From LZORAL124-50-18 sp051208045 (lineage in GTDB: Bacteria; Pseudomonadota; Gammaproteobacteria; Pseudomonadales; Oleiphilaceae), in the NCBI GenBank assembly GCA_051208045.1, contig JBPJFY010000003.1:310001-374000 (forward strand): DNA of 64,000 nt, in the 5' to 3' direction. How positions within the stretch are numbered: the stretch's first letter is position 1; every line of letters begins with the position of its first letter. A model generated the notes under the pieces. The model saw only the letters and a list, made by a program, of their open reading frames with translations. It was not told where the DNA came from and made no database searches. Positions 1-7,753 of the stretch are shown piece by piece. The position numbers and the translations under genes were made by a program.

Positions 1-811
1 CATTCATCGAGCAACCTTTCGGTACATCCACTTCCATGCTGCCATCTTCATTTTGTCGAAATGTGAACACATCATGCGCCGGCACTAAGGCAGGTGGTGT
101 GCGTATATCCAGAACGAACGTTTCCAAATGAAGCCGTTCCAACAGCGCTTTTTTACTGGTATTTTCCAAAATGCGTCCTTGGTCGATAATCGCGATGTTA
201 CGGCAGAGCGCTTCCGCTTCTTCCAGATAATGTGTGGTCAATATAATGGTAGTGCCACGCCGGTTCAGCGTGGTGAGAAATTGCCACATGGAACGGCGCA
301 ATTCGATATCAACACCCGCGGTCGGCTCATCCAATAAAAGCACTTTCGGCTCATGAATCAATGCCCGTGCAATCATGAGCCGCCGTTTCATCCCGCCGGA
401 AAGCAAACGTGCCGCAGTCTCACGCTTTTCCCACAATCCCAGCTGCTTCAGATAGTGCTCTGCACGATCGCGAGCAACCGCAATTGGAATACCATAGTAC
501 CCCGCTTGCGTAACAACGATATCCATCACTTTTTCAAACTGGTTAAAGTTGAATTCCTGTGGTACAACACCCAACTGCATTTTGGCTTCTACCGGGTGAG
601 AGTCCAGATCAAAACCCATGATTTTTACCTGACCACCGGTCTTGTTCACCAGCGAGGATAAAATGCCCAGTGTCGTGGATTTGCCGGCGCCATTTGGCCC
701 CAACAACGCAAAAAAATCCCCTGCCTGCACCTGAAGGCTGATCCCGTGGAGCGCGACGACACCTGACGCATACGTTTTTTGCAGATGATCAATTTCCAGT
801 GCGTAAGACAT
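1..811 (-). CDS. yadG: ABC-2 type transporter ATP-binding protein, YadG-like (C-terminus cut by window)
   Basis: The minus-strand frame from the ATG at 809-811 stays open to the window edge, giving about 270 residues. Visible motifs are Walker A (GPNGAGKST, about residue 37), the ABC signature LSGGMKRRL and Walker B followed by the D-loop (LLLDEPTAGVD), then the switch region TTHYLEEAE. The sequence closely resembles E. coli YadG as I remember it (308 aa), so about 40 C-terminal residues probably lie outside. The family energises ABC-2 exporters from the cytoplasmic face. The partner permease (YadH type) would be expected just beyond the left edge and is not visible. The substrate is not established for this family. 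The gene is divergent from the lipoprotein gene at 1003. Family assignment is firm; the symbol is by similarity. Confidence 0.88.
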   Translation of the reverse strand, partial: MSYALEIDHLQKTYASGVVALHGISLQVQAGDFFALLGPNGAGKSTTLGILSSLVNKTGGQVKIMGFDLDSHPVEAKMQLGVVPQEFNFNQFEKVMDIVVTQAGYYGIPIAVARDRAEHYLKQLGLWEKRETAARLLSGGMKRRLMIARALIHEPKVLLLDEPTAGVDIELRRSMWQFLTTLNRRGTTIILTTHYLEEAEALCRNIAIIDQGRILENTSKKALLERLHLETFVLDIRTPPALVPAHDVFTFRQNEDGSMEVDVPKGCSMN

Positions 812-1002
812 CGCTTACCATTTCCGCTAAAAATGAAAGGCTTTTAAATGGTGTCGAAACGAAAAATATCAATAGTTCACCCCGGTAATTCCCTTTGAAT
901 CCGAACAAGATGTATGATTTTGCGAAATCTATTTCAGTTTCCTTGGCTTTTGCCGTCTATAATCCCATGCTTGCGTATACTCAAATCTTAAGGCAATGAT
1001 TT

Positions 1003-2118
1003 ATGAAGAATTACTACCGTTCACTGCTCCTTCCAGTCAGTCTGGTACTGGTAACTTCTGCTTGCAGTGAGAGTAGCAGCAGTTCAAGCACACTCACCGG
1101 CCAGTTGATGTTTTCCGGTCTCAACGGCCTCAGCTATAAAACGGCCACCCAGGAAGGCGTACTCGATGAAGCGGGTACCTACAAGTACCTGGCCGGTGAA
1201 ACCATTTCCTTTTCTCTGGGCAATCTGCCACTCGTTGAAGATGTTCCCGCCCGGGAGTTCCTGTCATTCCTGGAGTTCGGTATCGACGAGCGAGTGGAAC
1301 TGGACGACGGTACAGTGGAAGAAGGGTTTTCAACACACGCTCAGGCGGAGGTTAATGTATCCAAGCAGGGCTACACAAATAACCTGTCCCGATTTATTTA
1401 CATGATGGGTGACATTGTTAAATCTAACTCAGCTGGCAATGACCCGATTTTCATCACGGATTGGACCATTGAGCAGCTCAATGCGTATTTGTTGACCGAT
1501 GCACCTCCGGTAGATTTTAACGTGTCGATTGATGAGTTCGAGGCAGAAGGCTCCCCATTTAACCTGATGCTGGAAAATATCTGCTTTTTCCCGGAAGATT
1601 TTATTGAGTGTGAAGAGCCGCCAACACAGGCGGAAATTGACGAAGCAGAGTCTCGCTTCGATGAGAACGGCGACGAGCGTACCGATCTCGACCCGGATAA
1701 ACTCTACAAAGAAGACCTTGAAATCAAAAAGAAAATCATTGCAAGCGGCGTGCGCACCGCCAGCCGAAAATCTGACGCACAAACTGCAACCGCGCTACAG
1801 AATGATGCCAATGACATTCACTCAGTGCTGTCCGCAGATATTTATTTCAATGAATACAGCGCCAATATCAAAGAGGGAGACTTCACACCCCGCACTGTCG
1901 AAATACGTTCGGAGCGATCACCTTTTGCACTTATTGATATGGAAGTCGTCAGTCTCAACGAAAACATTGCCATCGTTGATTCTTTTGATGTGGAAAATAA
2001 GACGTTTACCTTTACATCCATTGGCAAGCTTGGCGAAGAAACAACACTCATTGTCAACTTGAAACAGGTGGATGATTATCGTTGGTACAGAAAAACCTTT
2101 CGTGTCCTGGTGGAATAA
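1003..2118 (+). CDS. Putative lipoprotein of unknown function, 371 aa
   Basis: The N-terminus is a lipoprotein signal peptide: charged start, hydrophobic core LLLPVSLVLV and lipobox TSAC with the Cys at about residue 21, followed by a Ser-rich tether. The segment after it, with GLSYKTATQEGVLDEAG and YLAGETISFSLGNLPL, matches a motif I know from large secreted and lipoproteins of marine gammaproteobacteria (GLxYxTxTxxGxTDxxGxFxYxxGExVxFxxG), a small beta-rich module of unknown role. The remainder is acidic and unrecognised. An AAGG element lies about 10 bases before the ATG. A TATAAT sequence at 958-963 may be the -10 box but no good -35 box goes with it. The gene stands alone and faces the HD-GYP gene convergently. 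Envelope location is inferred from the lipobox. Confidence 0.75.
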   Translation: MKNYYRSLLLPVSLVLVTSACSESSSSSSTLTGQLMFSGLNGLSYKTATQEGVLDEAGTYKYLAGETISFSLGNLPLVEDVPAREFLSFLEFGIDERVELDDGTVEEGFSTHAQAEVNVSKQGYTNNLSRFIYMMGDIVKSNSAGNDPIFITDWTIEQLNAYLLTDAPPVDFNVSIDEFEAEGSPFNLMLENICFFPEDFIECEEPPTQAEIDEAESRFDENGDERTDLDPDKLYKEDLEIKKKIIASGVRTASRKSDAQTATALQNDANDIHSVLSADIYFNEYSANIKEGDFTPRTVEIRSERSPFALIDMEVVSLNENIAIVDSFDVENKTFTFTSIGKLGEETTLIVNLKQVDDYRWYRKTFRVLVE

Positions 2119-2137
2119 TTCTGAAACGCGCCGGCTC

Positions 2138-2160
2138 AGCACCTCAGCCCATGAGGTGCT
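2138..2160. terminator. Hairpin between convergent genes
   Basis: A 9-bp perfect inverted repeat (AGCACCTCA / TGAGGTGCT, loop GCCCA) sits between the lipoprotein stop at 2118 and the HD-GYP gene, and overlaps the latter's last codons. Neither side has a strong T-run, so a terminator role in either direction is only plausible. Confidence 0.4.
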
Positions 2161-3463
2161 GCATACTCCAGCGTTGGGTTGCGCCCGTCACCTGGTACTT
2201 GCTTAAGTCCATATCTATTGAGTCGTAGGAAAGACTGTTGCTGATTTGAATTGGCCGGTTGCGTTTTTCATTCAGGTCAGACAAATCAATCACTTTACCC
2301 GCCTTCATTTCCTTTTGATCCGCACTGCGAACAATCATCACTTTAGGCTCCAGCCGACGCGTCGTATTGTTGGTCACCACAATACCAATTTCACGCGAGG
2401 AAAGTTCGACCACAGATCCAGTGGGATACACGCCCACCGCCATAATAAAGTGCTCCACCAAATCTTCCTGATACTCAATGTTTCTCAGTTCATACAATCG
2501 AGAAATCGCTTGCGCGGGTGTGAGCGGAGCACCGCCCTGACAGGGAGAAATCATTTCCTGATAGGTATCCACCAATCCAGCAATTTTGCCCAGAAGCGGA
2601 ATGCGGTCTCCGGTAATAGCCTCAGGGTACCCGGTACCGTTGTGACGTTCTTTGTGATGCTTAACGACCGAAATCACCTGCTGCGAAACACTGCCGCTTT
2701 CTTTCAGGATTTCCACCCCATAGTTTACATACTTCTTATACTCATCAAACTGGGCAGCATCCATACCACCTCCATTTTGCAGCAGCGCCCGTGACAGGCG
2801 CGCTTTACCAATGTGTGAGAATAAAATACCGGTAGCAAGGTTCTTCAGCAAATCCTTGCTCAAGCCCAGATGGCGTCCAAAAACCAGCCCCCAGACAGAG
2901 GCATTAATGCAGTGAACGAAACCCTGGCCATCTTTTTGACGAAATCGCCCCAACCACACCATTGCATCCGGGTTACGTACCACGCTGTCCACCATACCTT
3001 CAGCAACCGCTTCCGTTTCATCCAACGAAGCAGGCAAGCCTTGATCAAGCTGACGGAAAACGTCGCTCAAGGCTTGAGCCATGCGGTCATGCAGGCGTTT
3101 GGCCACTTCCACTTCTTTCTTTAACGTGGATGAGGTTTCGTACGCTTGGGGATTCTTGATTTTGATGGGGGCACACTTGACCACCTTGGGGCCGGAAGTA
3201 GTCTGCGCTTCTTCCTTATGCGCACGCCTTTTGGATTCCGGCGCTTCAATGCCATTGTCGGTATAGCGGAAGCCACTGCGATCCAGACTCTGATCAACCA
3301 TGACGGTTTTGCAAAACGCGGCAATTCGTTTGATGTCGTGTTCGTCCTGAATAAAAAATCCCTGAATGGGGAACGGAGTCTGACACCAGGGTCGATCCAG
3401 GTCAGACACATACATGCCCACCTGCAGCTCTTTCACGCTGACTTTTACACCTTTGACAGCCAT
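2144..3463 (-). CDS. DUF3391/HD-GYP-like protein with degenerate metal-binding site
   Basis: The 439-residue protein has the N-terminal layout of DUF3391 c-di-GMP phosphodiesterases (KVSVKELQVGMYVSDLDRPW near the start) and a C-terminal HD-GYP domain (about residues 170-340). The GYP loop is present (HNGTGYP, 274-280). The key HD pair, expected in the motif HDIGK, reads SHIGK (216-220). The next His of the family (HxxxG) reads YVNYG, and the HHE motif is shifted to HHKE. Several metal ligands are therefore missing, and c-di-GMP hydrolysis is unlikely; a binding or regulatory role is an inference. The ATG at 3463 is preferred over a TTG at 3475 because AGG lies 6 bases before it. It is transcribed alone, convergent with the lipoprotein gene. 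Confidence 0.8.
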   Translation of the reverse strand: MAVKGVKVSVKELQVGMYVSDLDRPWCQTPFPIQGFFIQDEHDIKRIAAFCKTVMVDQSLDRSGFRYTDNGIEAPESKRRAHKEEAQTTSGPKVVKCAPIKIKNPQAYETSSTLKKEVEVAKRLHDRMAQALSDVFRQLDQGLPASLDETEAVAEGMVDSVVRNPDAMVWLGRFRQKDGQGFVHCINASVWGLVFGRHLGLSKDLLKNLATGILFSHIGKARLSRALLQNGGGMDAAQFDEYKKYVNYGVEILKESGSVSQQVISVVKHHKERHNGTGYPEAITGDRIPLLGKIAGLVDTYQEMISPCQGGAPLTPAQAISRLYELRNIEYQEDLVEHFIMAVGVYPTGSVVELSSREIGIVVTNNTTRRLEPKVMIVRSADQKEMKAGKVIDLSDLNEKRNRPIQISNSLSYDSIDMDLSKYQVTGATQRWSMQHLMG

Positions 3464-3676
3464 ATTCCACCTCAACCTTTCCCGCGAACGGGTAAAACAG
3501 ATATCTCTTAATAAATTTCGTTAGAGTGACTGTCTCAAATCTGCCGTCAAGACTCAATTACAGTTCTGTGCCATCTCGTTACGTTAATTGCACAATACTT
3601 TTCAAAATGTAGGAATAAGCGTTCTGTCACACTTTCACGCTGCCCAGTGCACAGGTTTCCTGAGAAATGACGCTAC

Positions 3677-4288
3677 CTACTTTTTCTTTTTGCAGATTTT
3701 ATCGCTGAGCGTGGGCGGTTTTTGCTCCATGCTGTGAAGTGGGACCTTTTTCGTGAACAGGGTGTACGGGGCAACGGAAGGCTTGAGATAATCCCGATTT
3801 TTCAGCTCACCATCTACTTCATATTCCACTGAACTCGGCCAGCATGAGATGGTAATCTCGATCTGACGACTCAAGTCACCAATCCGACTTGCACCCGAGC
3901 TGTCAGAAATTGTCGCACACACTTCTTTCGTAGATTTGACTGGCTGGCCATCAAATCCCAGGTCCAGTGCTGGTTCACCACAAGCGGCAATACCACGGGA
4001 ACCACACGGATGTGTTTCAGAATCAGCATCTTTGAACACCAGCACCCGTTCGCTGCACTGGGTGACCAGCTCAATTGGCGAGGCACTCACGCCAAACACA
4101 GAAGATTCCGATGTCTGCCAGGAAACGACCACGATACGCTTTTCATCTTTGGAGTTATAGGACTCAAAGCTGCCATAGTGGGAGTAGTAACTTGCACAAC
4201 CGGTTAAGGCAAACAGCATCGCCAAAACACTCAATGTTTTGGTCAATCGGATAATCCGGCTGCAGCCGGTAAAATAGTTCGTTGTCAT
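3677..4288 (-). CDS. Putative lipoprotein, 203 aa, unknown function
   Basis: The protein starts with a hydrophobic segment (TLSVLAMLFAL) followed by lipobox LTGC, the Cys being about residue 31, so export and lipidation are expected. The rest contains six further Cys residues, possibly disulfides, and a basic C-terminal tail (KICKKKK). I recognise no family. The first ATG (4288) has no clear ribosome site, and the true start could be further in because the n-region is long for a lipoprotein signal. It precedes nothing closely on the same strand except the PilZ gene 45 bases upstream, so the two may be co-transcribed. Confidence 0.6.
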   Translation of the reverse strand: MTTNYFTGCSRIIRLTKTLSVLAMLFALTGCASYYSHYGSFESYNSKDEKRIVVVSWQTSESSVFGVSASPIELVTQCSERVLVFKDADSETHPCGSRGIAACGEPALDLGFDGQPVKSTKEVCATISDSSGASRIGDLSRQIEITISCWPSSVEYEVDGELKNRDYLKPSVAPYTLFTKKVPLHSMEQKPPTLSDKICKKKK

Positions 4289-4333
4289 AGTGGGAAATAA
4301 CCGAGAAATAACTGTGGGGGTAACAAGGCGCGT

Positions 4334-4648
4334 TTATTGATCTTCCGGCTCATCGGATTCGTTGGTGAAATGCAGGCCATAACCATCCATCCCTCGCCGA
4401 ACCACAACCATATCCAAAACAGGAGCCGGAATCGGCAATCCTTGCATCTGCACTTTGACTTCACTGCCCAAGCCAGGAAAATTATGCTCCGTGTTCACTA
4501 CCACGAAAATTCCCGTGTCGGAAATATCCCGCGTATGGTAGAAAAACTCCCCTGAGCTTGAGTGCGTAATTTTCACTTTTGCATTGAAGGGCGTTCTGGT
4601 CGCCGTTCTTTTTTCAGATTTTGCTGTTTTTTCTTTCGAATCTGTCAA
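4334..4648 (-). CDS. PilZ domain protein
   Basis: A 104-residue single-domain protein carries both PilZ c-di-GMP signatures: the RxxxR box (RTATR, about residues 14-18) and the D/NxSxxG box (DISDTG, about 43-48), in the usual order and spacing for type II PilZ proteins. It probably binds c-di-GMP in the cytoplasm and passes the signal to a partner that is not identifiable here. The start is a TTG at 4648 supported by GAGGTGA 4-6 bases upstream. The window also carries a diguanylate cyclase (37325) and the degenerate HD-GYP protein, but they are not in the same transcription unit. Confidence 0.85.
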   Translation of the reverse strand: MTDSKEKTAKSEKRTATRTPFNAKVKITHSSSGEFFYHTRDISDTGIFVVVNTEHNFPGLGSEVKVQMQGLPIPAPVLDMVVVRRGMDGYGLHFTNESDEPEDQ

Positions 4649-4872
4649 CCGGTCACCTCATAGATCCTGACAGGGCACATCACCAAAATTGCCCGCTTCT
4701 TTCAAGCAAACCTGCTTAGCACAACAGAAAGCGAGAAATCTCCGGAAATCCTCAGGCTAAGTCATTGAAAGCATGATGATCAATTCTTCAATGATAGCAG
4801 TAATCCTGAACGCACACCAAAAAGGCATCACAATTCTTACACACGGAAGCCAGGCACATCCAATGAAAATTC

Positions 4873-4914
4873 TTGACTTCTCTCATCATTTTAATGAGAA
4901 TTATTTCCATTATC
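4873..4914 (+). promoter_or_regulatory. Promoter with Fur-box-like operator upstream of the iron-binding protein gene
   Basis: TTGACT at 4873-4878 and GAGAAT at 4896-4901 form a sigma-70-like pair with a 17-base spacer. The 19-mer at 4896-4914 (GAGAATTATTTCCATTATC) matches 14 of 19 positions of the classical Fur consensus and covers the -10 box. Iron repression of the downstream genes is inferred. The rest of the 309-base gap 4649-4957 holds nothing I recognise. Confidence 0.7.
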
Positions 4915-4957
4915 AGTTTTATCACGTTTTTTACACATAACCTCTATTGGACTCATC

Positions 4958-5962
4958 ATGATCTCTAGATTTTCTGCCCTCACCCTCTCCATTTGTGTTT
5001 CCGCATCCGCCGTGGCTGAAGAAGTAAATGTTTACTCGCTTCGCCAGGCCTTTCTGATGGAGCCCCTGTTTGAAGCATTTACCGAACAGACCGGCATTAA
5101 AGTGAACTACACCTTTGCCAAAAAAGGATTAACGGAACGCTTGAAGCGCGAAGGAAAGAACAGCCCGGCAGATATTCTTCTGACCACTGACATCGGCAAC
5201 CTGTCTGCAGCGAAAGACGCTGGCGTGCTGCAGTCCGTACAGTCAGATGTGTTAAACAACACAATCCCGAGCCAATACCGTGATCCGGAAAACCAGTGGT
5301 TTGGCCTGACCACCCGCGTGCGTGCAATCTACACATCGGTAGATCGTGTTCAGGATGGCGCAATTGCTTCTTACGAAGATCTGGCGGACCCCAAATGGAA
5401 AGGAAAGATCTGCACACGCTCAGGAAAACACCCATACAATGTCGCCTTGATCGCCTCAATGATTGCCCACCATGGGGAGGAAAAGGCGGAGAACTGGCTG
5501 TCCGGCGTCAAGGCCAATCTTGCCCAAAAACCACAGGGCAATGACCGTGCGCAGGTGAAAGCCGTCAAAGAAGGCGTTTGCGACATTGCTATCGGTAACA
5601 GCTACTACTACGGAAAAATGCTCAATGATAAAGAGCAGATTGCCTGGGCCAATGCCGTTCGCATCGTGTTCCCAAATCAAAATGATCGCGGATCACATGT
5701 AAATATCAGCGGAATCGCGTTGACGCAAAGTGCGCCAAATAAAGCAAACGCTGTTAAATTCATGGAATTCCTGGCCAGCGACGATGCTCAGAAAATCTAC
5801 GCCGAGAAAAACTATGAGTACCCAGTGAAGTCCAACGTCAGTGCATCAACACTTGTTTCTTCCTGGGGACAATTCAAATCAGATATCCTCCCTCTGGCAA
5901 CAACAGATGCTAACCGCGTTGCCGCCGCAAAACTGGTAGACAAAGTAGACTTTGACGGGTAA
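4958..5962 (+). CDS. fbpA: Fe(3+) ABC transporter substrate-binding protein (FbpA/FutA-like)
   Basis: This 334-residue protein begins with a signal peptide (about residues 1-20, cut after AVAEE region) and continues with the bacterial extracellular binding-protein family 1 fold. The mature start VNVYSLRQAF and the ferric-binding landmarks are present: Tyr-rich C-half with GNSYYYGKML, where the adjacent tyrosines of FbpA/FutA proteins bind iron, and GVCDIAIGN. It would capture ferric iron in the periplasm and deliver it to the permease encoded next. The Fur-type box upstream fits that role. A strong terminator hairpin separates it from the permease gene, so the binding protein is likely made in excess. 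The ribosome site before the ATG is weak (GGA). The symbol is by family, not by proven orthology. Confidence 0.9.
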   Translation: MISRFSALTLSICVSASAVAEEVNVYSLRQAFLMEPLFEAFTEQTGIKVNYTFAKKGLTERLKREGKNSPADILLTTDIGNLSAAKDAGVLQSVQSDVLNNTIPSQYRDPENQWFGLTTRVRAIYTSVDRVQDGAIASYEDLADPKWKGKICTRSGKHPYNVALIASMIAHHGEEKAENWLSGVKANLAQKPQGNDRAQVKAVKEGVCDIAIGNSYYYGKMLNDKEQIAWANAVRIVFPNQNDRGSHVNISGIALTQSAPNKANAVKFMEFLASDDAQKIYAEKNYEYPVKSNVSASTLVSSWGQFKSDILPLATTDANRVAAAKLVDKVDFDG

Positions 5963-5986
5963 GGTGCTCGGCTTACCCACATGAAG

Positions 5987-6014
5987 AAAAGCCCGATGAT
6001 TCATCGGGCTTTTT
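5987..6014 (+). terminator. Intrinsic terminator/attenuator between binding-protein and permease genes
   Basis: A 13-bp stem (arms at 5987-5999 and 6001-6013, core GCCCGATGA / TCATCGGGC) ends in a T-run at 6010-6014. It lies 24 bases after the fbpA stop and stops just short of the next start at 6018. Confidence 0.85.
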
Positions 6015-6017
6015 GCG

Positions 6018-7685
6018 ATGCTGATGACGCCCGAATACGCACCCTCAAAAACATCCATCCTCTCCGGCAAAGCCTGGCTGGTTGCTTCAACAATTACCAC
6101 CTTTGTGGTCGCACTGCCTGTACTGGCAATCTTCTATCTCGCTTTTTTTCCGGAAGAAAACATCTGGCCGCACCTGGCGTCCACCGTACTACCCCACTAC
6201 ATCACGACAACACTCCTCTTAATGCTGGGGGTCGGCATCGGCTCCACCCTGCTGGGGATCAGCACAGCCTGGCTGGTTGCAAATTGCGCATTTCCTGGGC
6301 GCAAATATTTCAGCTGGATGCTCCTTTTGCCTTTCGCCGTGCCGGCCTACGTAATCGCCTACACCTATACCGACTTTCTGGAGTATGCCGGCCCGGTCCA
6401 ATCTGCTCTCCGGGCTCTGTTCGGCTGGCAGTCACCCGCTGACTATTGGTTTCCAGCCATTAGAAGCCTCGGGGGCGCTATTGTGGTGATGTCTCTGGTG
6501 CTCTATCCCTATGTCTACATGCTGGCACGCAGTGCGTTTCTGGAACAATCTCCTTCCCTGTTCATAGCCAGTCGAAGTCTGGGAAAAACACCGCTTCAGT
6601 CATTTTTTCAGGTTTCTCTGCCAGTCACGCGGCCTGCGATTATTGCTGGCCTGTCTCTGGTGCTTATGGAAACACTCAACGACTTTGGTACGGTGGATTT
6701 TTTTGCGGTACGTACGTTGACAGCGGGGCTCTACGATACCTGGTTGAACCTGGGAAATATCGGGGGTGCAGCACAAATTGCCTGCGTTATGCTGATCTTT
6801 GTCGTTTCGCTCATTTATTCAGAGCGATATTCGCGCAGAAAGATCAAGCTCTATCAAAATCGCATCAACCAGCACAATAACGAACGCATCCGCCTCACAG
6901 GCGGCAAAGGTGCACTGGCAGTGCTGGCCTGTGGCATCCCGGTACTTTTAGGTTTTCTGCTGCCCGCAGGCTTACTCAGCTGGTACGCCATCAAGTACTT
7001 TGAACTCAGCTGGAACAGTAACTTTTTCGCCTACTCACAAAACAGCTTTACACTGTCCGCTGCCTCCGCATTAATGACAATTATTGCTGGCATTCTGCTG
7101 ACATACACACACCGGCTGTCTAAGACCACCTTCAGCAAGCTGCTTGTACGAACAGCCAGCCTGGGTTATGCAATGCCTGGCGCGGTGCTGGCCGTGGGTG
7201 TCATTATTCCGCTCGCTGCATTTGACAACCAGGTTGACGCGTTTGCCCGCCAGTTTTTTGATACTTCAACCGGCTTGCTCCTCAGCGGCACCATTTTTGC
7301 GCTAGTGATGGCGTACAGCATCCGTTTCCTGGCGGTGGCTGCCGGCGGTATCGAGGCCAGCCTAGAAAAAGTAACGCCTAACATGGACCTGGCTGCACGG
7401 TCTCTGGGACTGAACACCTACCAGGCTTTACGACGAGTTCACCTTCCTATCATCAGTCGTGGCGTGCTGACCGCTGCGCTGATCGTATTTGTCGATTGCA
7501 TGAAAGAGCTTCCCGCCACGTTAATACTGCGTCCCTTCAACTTTGAAACATTGGCAACTTATGTATACCAGCTCGCATCAGACGAGTTACTGGAAGAAAG
7601 CGCGCTTTCCGCACTGTTGATCGTCGTGGTTGGAATCATTCCTGTGATTCTGCTCAGTAAAACCATTGACCGCCGTACGGACTAA
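6018..7685 (+). CDS. fbpB: Iron(III) ABC transporter fused permease (FbpB-like)
   Basis: The 555-residue protein has about twelve hydrophobic segments arranged as two binding-protein-dependent transport domains in one chain, the layout usual for FbpB/FutB permeases. Both EAA-type loops that dock on the ATPase are visible: ASRSLGKTPLQSFFQVSLP (about residues 190-210) and AARSLGLNTYQALRRVHLP (about 460-480). It would form the inner-membrane channel for iron delivered by the protein encoded upstream. No ribosome site precedes the ATG at 6018, which almost touches the terminator; the ATG at 6024 is an alternative. The expected ATPase (FbpC) is not encoded next: the gene is followed by a terminator and an opposite-strand ligase gene. 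Confidence 0.88.
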   Translation: MLMTPEYAPSKTSILSGKAWLVASTITTFVVALPVLAIFYLAFFPEENIWPHLASTVLPHYITTTLLLMLGVGIGSTLLGISTAWLVANCAFPGRKYFSWMLLLPFAVPAYVIAYTYTDFLEYAGPVQSALRALFGWQSPADYWFPAIRSLGGAIVVMSLVLYPYVYMLARSAFLEQSPSLFIASRSLGKTPLQSFFQVSLPVTRPAIIAGLSLVLMETLNDFGTVDFFAVRTLTAGLYDTWLNLGNIGGAAQIACVMLIFVVSLIYSERYSRRKIKLYQNRINQHNNERIRLTGGKGALAVLACGIPVLLGFLLPAGLLSWYAIKYFELSWNSNFFAYSQNSFTLSAASALMTIIAGILLTYTHRLSKTTFSKLLVRTASLGYAMPGAVLAVGVIIPLAAFDNQVDAFARQFFDTSTGLLLSGTIFALVMAYSIRFLAVAAGGIEASLEKVTPNMDLAARSLGLNTYQALRRVHLPIISRGVLTAALIVFVDCMKELPATLILRPFNFETLATYVYQLASDELLEESALSALLIVVVGIIPVILLSKTIDRRTD

Positions 7686-7708
7686 CGAGCTTTGATTTTC
7701 AAGCAATA

Positions 7709-7738
7709 AAAAAAGGGCCACGTTACGGGCCCTTTTTT
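7709..7738. terminator. Bidirectional intrinsic terminator
   Basis: An 11-bp A/T-flanked stem (arms 7709-7719 and 7728-7738, core GGGCC / GGCCC) with a 6-T run on the plus strand and an A-tract on the other side separates convergent genes fbpB and the acyl-CoA ligase. Confidence 0.85.
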
Positions 7739-7753
7739 CATTACGGATTTAAA

